Source: Plazaster borealis (lineage: Eukaryota; Echinodermata; Asteroidea; Forcipulatida; Labidiasteridae). Taken from it: DNA of 64,000 nucleotides. Shown here one piece after another: positions 61,112-64,000 of the stretch. Numbering within the stretch: position 1 is the stretch's first letter; the number at the start of each line of letters is the position of its first letter. Both the position numbers and the translations under genes were made by a program. A model generated the notes under the pieces. The model did not search any database. It saw only the letters and a program-made list of their open reading frames with translations, and was not told the DNA's origin. The stretch covers positions 24,652,544-24,716,543 of the forward strand of contig CM037460.1 of NCBI GenBank assembly GCA_021014325.1, read 5' to 3'.

Positions 61112-61129
61112 AAATAAAAATAAATAAAA

Positions 61130-61164
<35 letters not shown>

Positions 61165-61215
61165 AAAAATTAAAAAATTAAAAATTAAAATAAAAATTCC
61201 AGTGCCCCCCCCCCA
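61050..61215. repeat. low-complexity C-run, A-run, AAT/AAAT array, C-run
   Basis: A C run, then A13 or more, AAT repeats, AAAT repeats and a second C run before AGGAAAAAAATCCAG. The layout resembles the interior of the insert at 52770. Confidence 0.75.
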
Positions 61216-62530
61216 GGAAAAAAATCCAGACATGTAAAGTGCCCTAAAAACACCTAAATAAGCATGGTCTCCCCTTCCCCCTCCCCCTCCCCACTAACTG
61301 AAAAGCAGTGCCCCAATTGCAGGAAAAAACCTGGTACTCCGCTGCAAAAATGCAAAGGTCTCTTTAAAACTTCGTGGGGGGGTTTCTCAGTGACGTGCCG
61401 CTGACAGAATGAAAGCTCCTCATCAGTCATCGATATTGGCGAGGCTGATGGAGATCGCAATGTAAAGGAGTATAGATTGACATCCAGCTTCGCCCATTCT
61501 TCTGAGGATTCCCCAAATTTCCAATTGTTTCTCTCTATCGACCAATCACTTGCAAGACTTTGTGAAAAAAATTGACTTCACTGACCCGAGTACAAAACGT
61601 CAAACTAAGAGATCTTTTAAACTCCACAACTACCTGTATGTTGTCGTAATTGTTTCCCCTTCTTTTGTATTACTTTTACAAAATACAAACTTATTTTTTG
61701 TCTGAATTTGTTTATAAAGTGTTTCCATTAAATAGGATTGAAATTTGTTCGGGCACATACATTTTCATCACAACGAAAACTCAGGTAACATCCCATGTAA
61801 ATTAACTTTTGATGAAGGCATGTGCCGTTAATCATAACACATTTAGTTTATTTCGCCAGTTTCTCAACAGTGCAATGACCTGGGGGAGCCATATGATTTA
61901 CTGCAATACCCCCAGGTCAAAAACAGACCTCACCAGATCAAACCCTCTGATAAGTGGATCCGTCTGTTCTTTTCACTAATTAAAACATAATTAATTCTAC
62001 AAAGAAAAATAAGGCTCAAATTATCTTTAGACAATAGCTGGCAATGTGAGGAAGTCACTTATAGATGTCAAAAAAAGTGCTATTCTTTCAACGAAACTGC
62101 GTGTCTATAGATATCTCAAAGACTCGGTCCAAAAATACCGCCAATGGCGGTGATTCGGTTACAACGATCCCCAACTGACACTGCTTTATTCAAATTAAAT
62201 TCAACTTATTCCCCTTACATACCGATGAGAGTCAAAATATTGAAAAACTTACTCTTTAGAAAGTTCAGACAATATTCTACTCCCTCTCCCCCGTAATACT
62301 GACAGTTTCAATCCATTTGGTTCAACGACCGCAATAAGAATAGCCTCTGATAATAAGAATCAAACTCAGACGACGAAATACTCCATCTGCCATCACAAGA
62401 TCCAAGGCAATCACGCAAAGGCACACTAGCGTTTTCAAAATAACAGAGGGAATAAAATGCCAAATGACTTATCAGGAATTCGGACTTTCGATCTCTAAGG
62501 AAGCCAACAGGCTTGGATGGATTATATAAG
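61216..62530. other. intergenic, no gene seen
   Basis: No gene or repeat recognised. Confidence 0.45.
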
Positions 62531-62534
62531 GTTA

Positions 62535-63354
62535 GATGTGTTCGTCTTTGTTTTTTGCGGGTAGTCATTCATTGATGTGACTTTCGGAAACCAGCTTTGC
62601 CAACAACGGGACAAGCGTGCATGTAGCGTGCAAACCTGCATGAATAGCAATGGGTACATGTGTTATCTTTAATCAAATAAATAGACCGTGCAAGTCTTAT
62701 CGAAAACGAGAAAACAACTCGAATGAAGACCATATTTTTCTAAGAAATAAAAGTCTTCTATTTAAAGGTATCGTACACGTTTGGTGATGACTCAAAACAA
62801 TATAAGCATAAAAACTTACTTGGTAACAAGCAACGGAGAGCTGTTGATAGTATAAAACATTGTAGGAAACGACTCCCTCTGAAGTAACGTAGTTTTTGAG
62901 AAAGAGGTAATTTCTCACTAAAATAATAAAAACTTCTTGCAACTTCGTTGACCAATTGAGCCCAAATTTTCACAGGCTTGTTATTTTATGCATAAGTTGG
63001 GATCCATGCACCAAGTGAGAACAATGGTCTTTGACAATTTCCAAATGTGTTCAGTGCCTTTAAATGTGTTCGTCTTTGTTTTTTGCGGGTAGTCAGTCAT
63101 TGATGTGACTTTCGGAAACCAGCTTTGCCAACAACGGAACAAGCATGCATGTAGCAAACCTGCATGTAGCAATGGGTACATGTCTTATCTTTAATCAAAT
63201 AATTAGACAGTGCAAGAGTCTTATCGAAAACGAGAAAACAACCCGAAGGAAGACCATATTTTTCTACGAAATCAAAGTCTTCTATTTAAAGGTATCGTAC
63301 ACGTTTGGTAATGACTCAAAACAAATATAAGCATAAAAACTTACTTGGTAACAA
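62535..63354. repeat. ~529-bp tandem duplication (second unit truncated)
   Basis: ATGTGTTCGTCTTTGTTTTT at 62535 recurs at 63064, and GGAAACCAGCTTTGCCAACA and AGACCATATTTTTCTA follow in both. Each unit ends in an A2 MITE; the second A2 stops after about 70 bp. Confidence 0.85.
62762..63063. mobile_element. TTAA-flanked MITE (family A2) with internal deletion
   Basis: TTAA-AGGTATCGTACACGTTTGG ... CAAATGTGTTCAGTGCCT-TTAA. About 95 bp shorter than its relatives: CTTCTTGCAA joins directly to CTTCG, removing the palindrome arm. Confidence 0.85.
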
Positions 63355-63718
63355 GGCAGGGTATACTTTTGGTAATTGTCAAAGACCAGTATCCTCACTT
63401 GGTGTATCCCAACATATGCATAACACAACAAACCTGTGAAAATTTGGGCTCAATATTGATCATCGGGTTGCAAGAAAATAATGAAAGAAAAACCACCCTT
63501 GTTGCATAGAATTGTGTATATTAAGATGCCCGAGAATCTCATATTCAATTTTTGGGTGAAAAATTACCTCTTTCTCTAAAACTACATTACTTCAAAGGGG
63601 GTCGTTCCTAGCCATAGTTTATATTAATATAAACAGCTCTCCAGTGCTCGTTACCGAGTAAGTTTTTATGATCATTAACTTGTGGAGTAATTAGTCCCAA
63701 AGTACACCCTGCCTTTAA
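63355..63718. mobile_element. TTAA MITE (family A1), left TTAA missing
   Basis: GGCAGGGTATACTTTTGGTA ... AAAGTACACCCTGCCT-TTAA. The left end is fused to a broken A2 element without its TTAA. Confidence 0.82.
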
Positions 63719-63794
63719 TACAAAACTTTTGAAAATAAAAATTAACATTCAATCAAAATTCAAACTTGGGGCGAGGATGCTTATTTAGGAACCC

Positions 63795-64000
63795 CATTTG
63801 CCAATCACGCCCGAATTTGTGCAACCATTATTACATAGGTTTAATGATAACATAAACGTCAGTTGGGCAAAATGCCTAATTGTTAAGTAACCGGAAACGG
63901 AGGTCACGTCTTATTCTCGGGATTTTGTTAATTAGTTCATATTTCATGGCTAAATTTAACTTTCCCATGATAACTGCGTAAACTACGCTAAATTTGAGTA
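63795..64000 (+). repeat. dispersed repeat family J, cut by window edge
   Basis: TTTGCCAATCACGCCCGAAT, ACCGGAAACGGAGGTCACGT and CTTATTCTCGGG match 40418-40600. Confidence 0.68.

Noticed and set aside
1..64000. CRISPR array, prophage, bacterial operon or antiviral system
   Set aside because: All direct repeats found are animal minisatellites or transposons; genes are spliced. No such system is present.
1..64000. Autonomous transposase or reverse transcriptase gene
   Set aside because: No frame on either strand carries recognisable DDE/D, RT or integrase motifs; the mobile elements are all non-autonomous.

Overview
The window is animal nuclear DNA: AT-rich, intron-rich and full of short non-autonomous transposons and tRNA-derived SINEs. 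There are no bacterial-style operons. The set of repeat families (TTAA-flanked MITEs, SINEs with B boxes, repeats ending in ATT runs) together with a retained KIF28-type kinesin suggests a marine deuterostome, most likely an echinoderm and perhaps a sea star. That taxonomic call is inference, because nothing could be searched.

One gene is certain. A kinesin-3 motor of the KIF28/KLP-6 type lies on the minus strand from the start codon at 33518-33520 to the left edge of the window. I resolved 22 coding exons, all with GT-AG introns and fully consistent phases, coding for 923 residues in one uninterrupted frame. In order the protein has the motor domain (about 8-365), a short coiled stretch, an FHA domain (about 463-565), a second helical stretch, the KIF1-type middle region, a C2-like/DUF3694-type segment and the start of another helix. 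The last few residues, the stop codon and the 3' UTR lie left of position 30. The first 58 residues are spread over five small exons, two of them micro-exons of 17 and 23 nt.

From 33.5 to 64 kb, upstream of the gene, I found no gene I can name. This region holds the kinesin 5' UTR and promoter flank (with an RFX X-box-like site and a CRE palindrome), many MITEs, several tandem repeats (a ~128-bp satellite at 48 kb, a CAA/CAG spacer repeat at 58 kb) and two GC-rich, exon-like open segments (45.9 and 60.0 kb) that I cannot identify.

The most interesting features are: a ~104-bp minisatellite in kinesin intron 9 that is built from copies of the adjacent exon end and splice donor, with the donor GT lost in every copy; the paired micro-exons; a repeat tail of ATT units that forms the splice donor context of exon 12; a run of three different MITEs sharing single TTAA junctions; and MITE centres that keep a hairpin while its sequence changes from copy to copy. 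I found no undescribed enzymatic or defence-type system.
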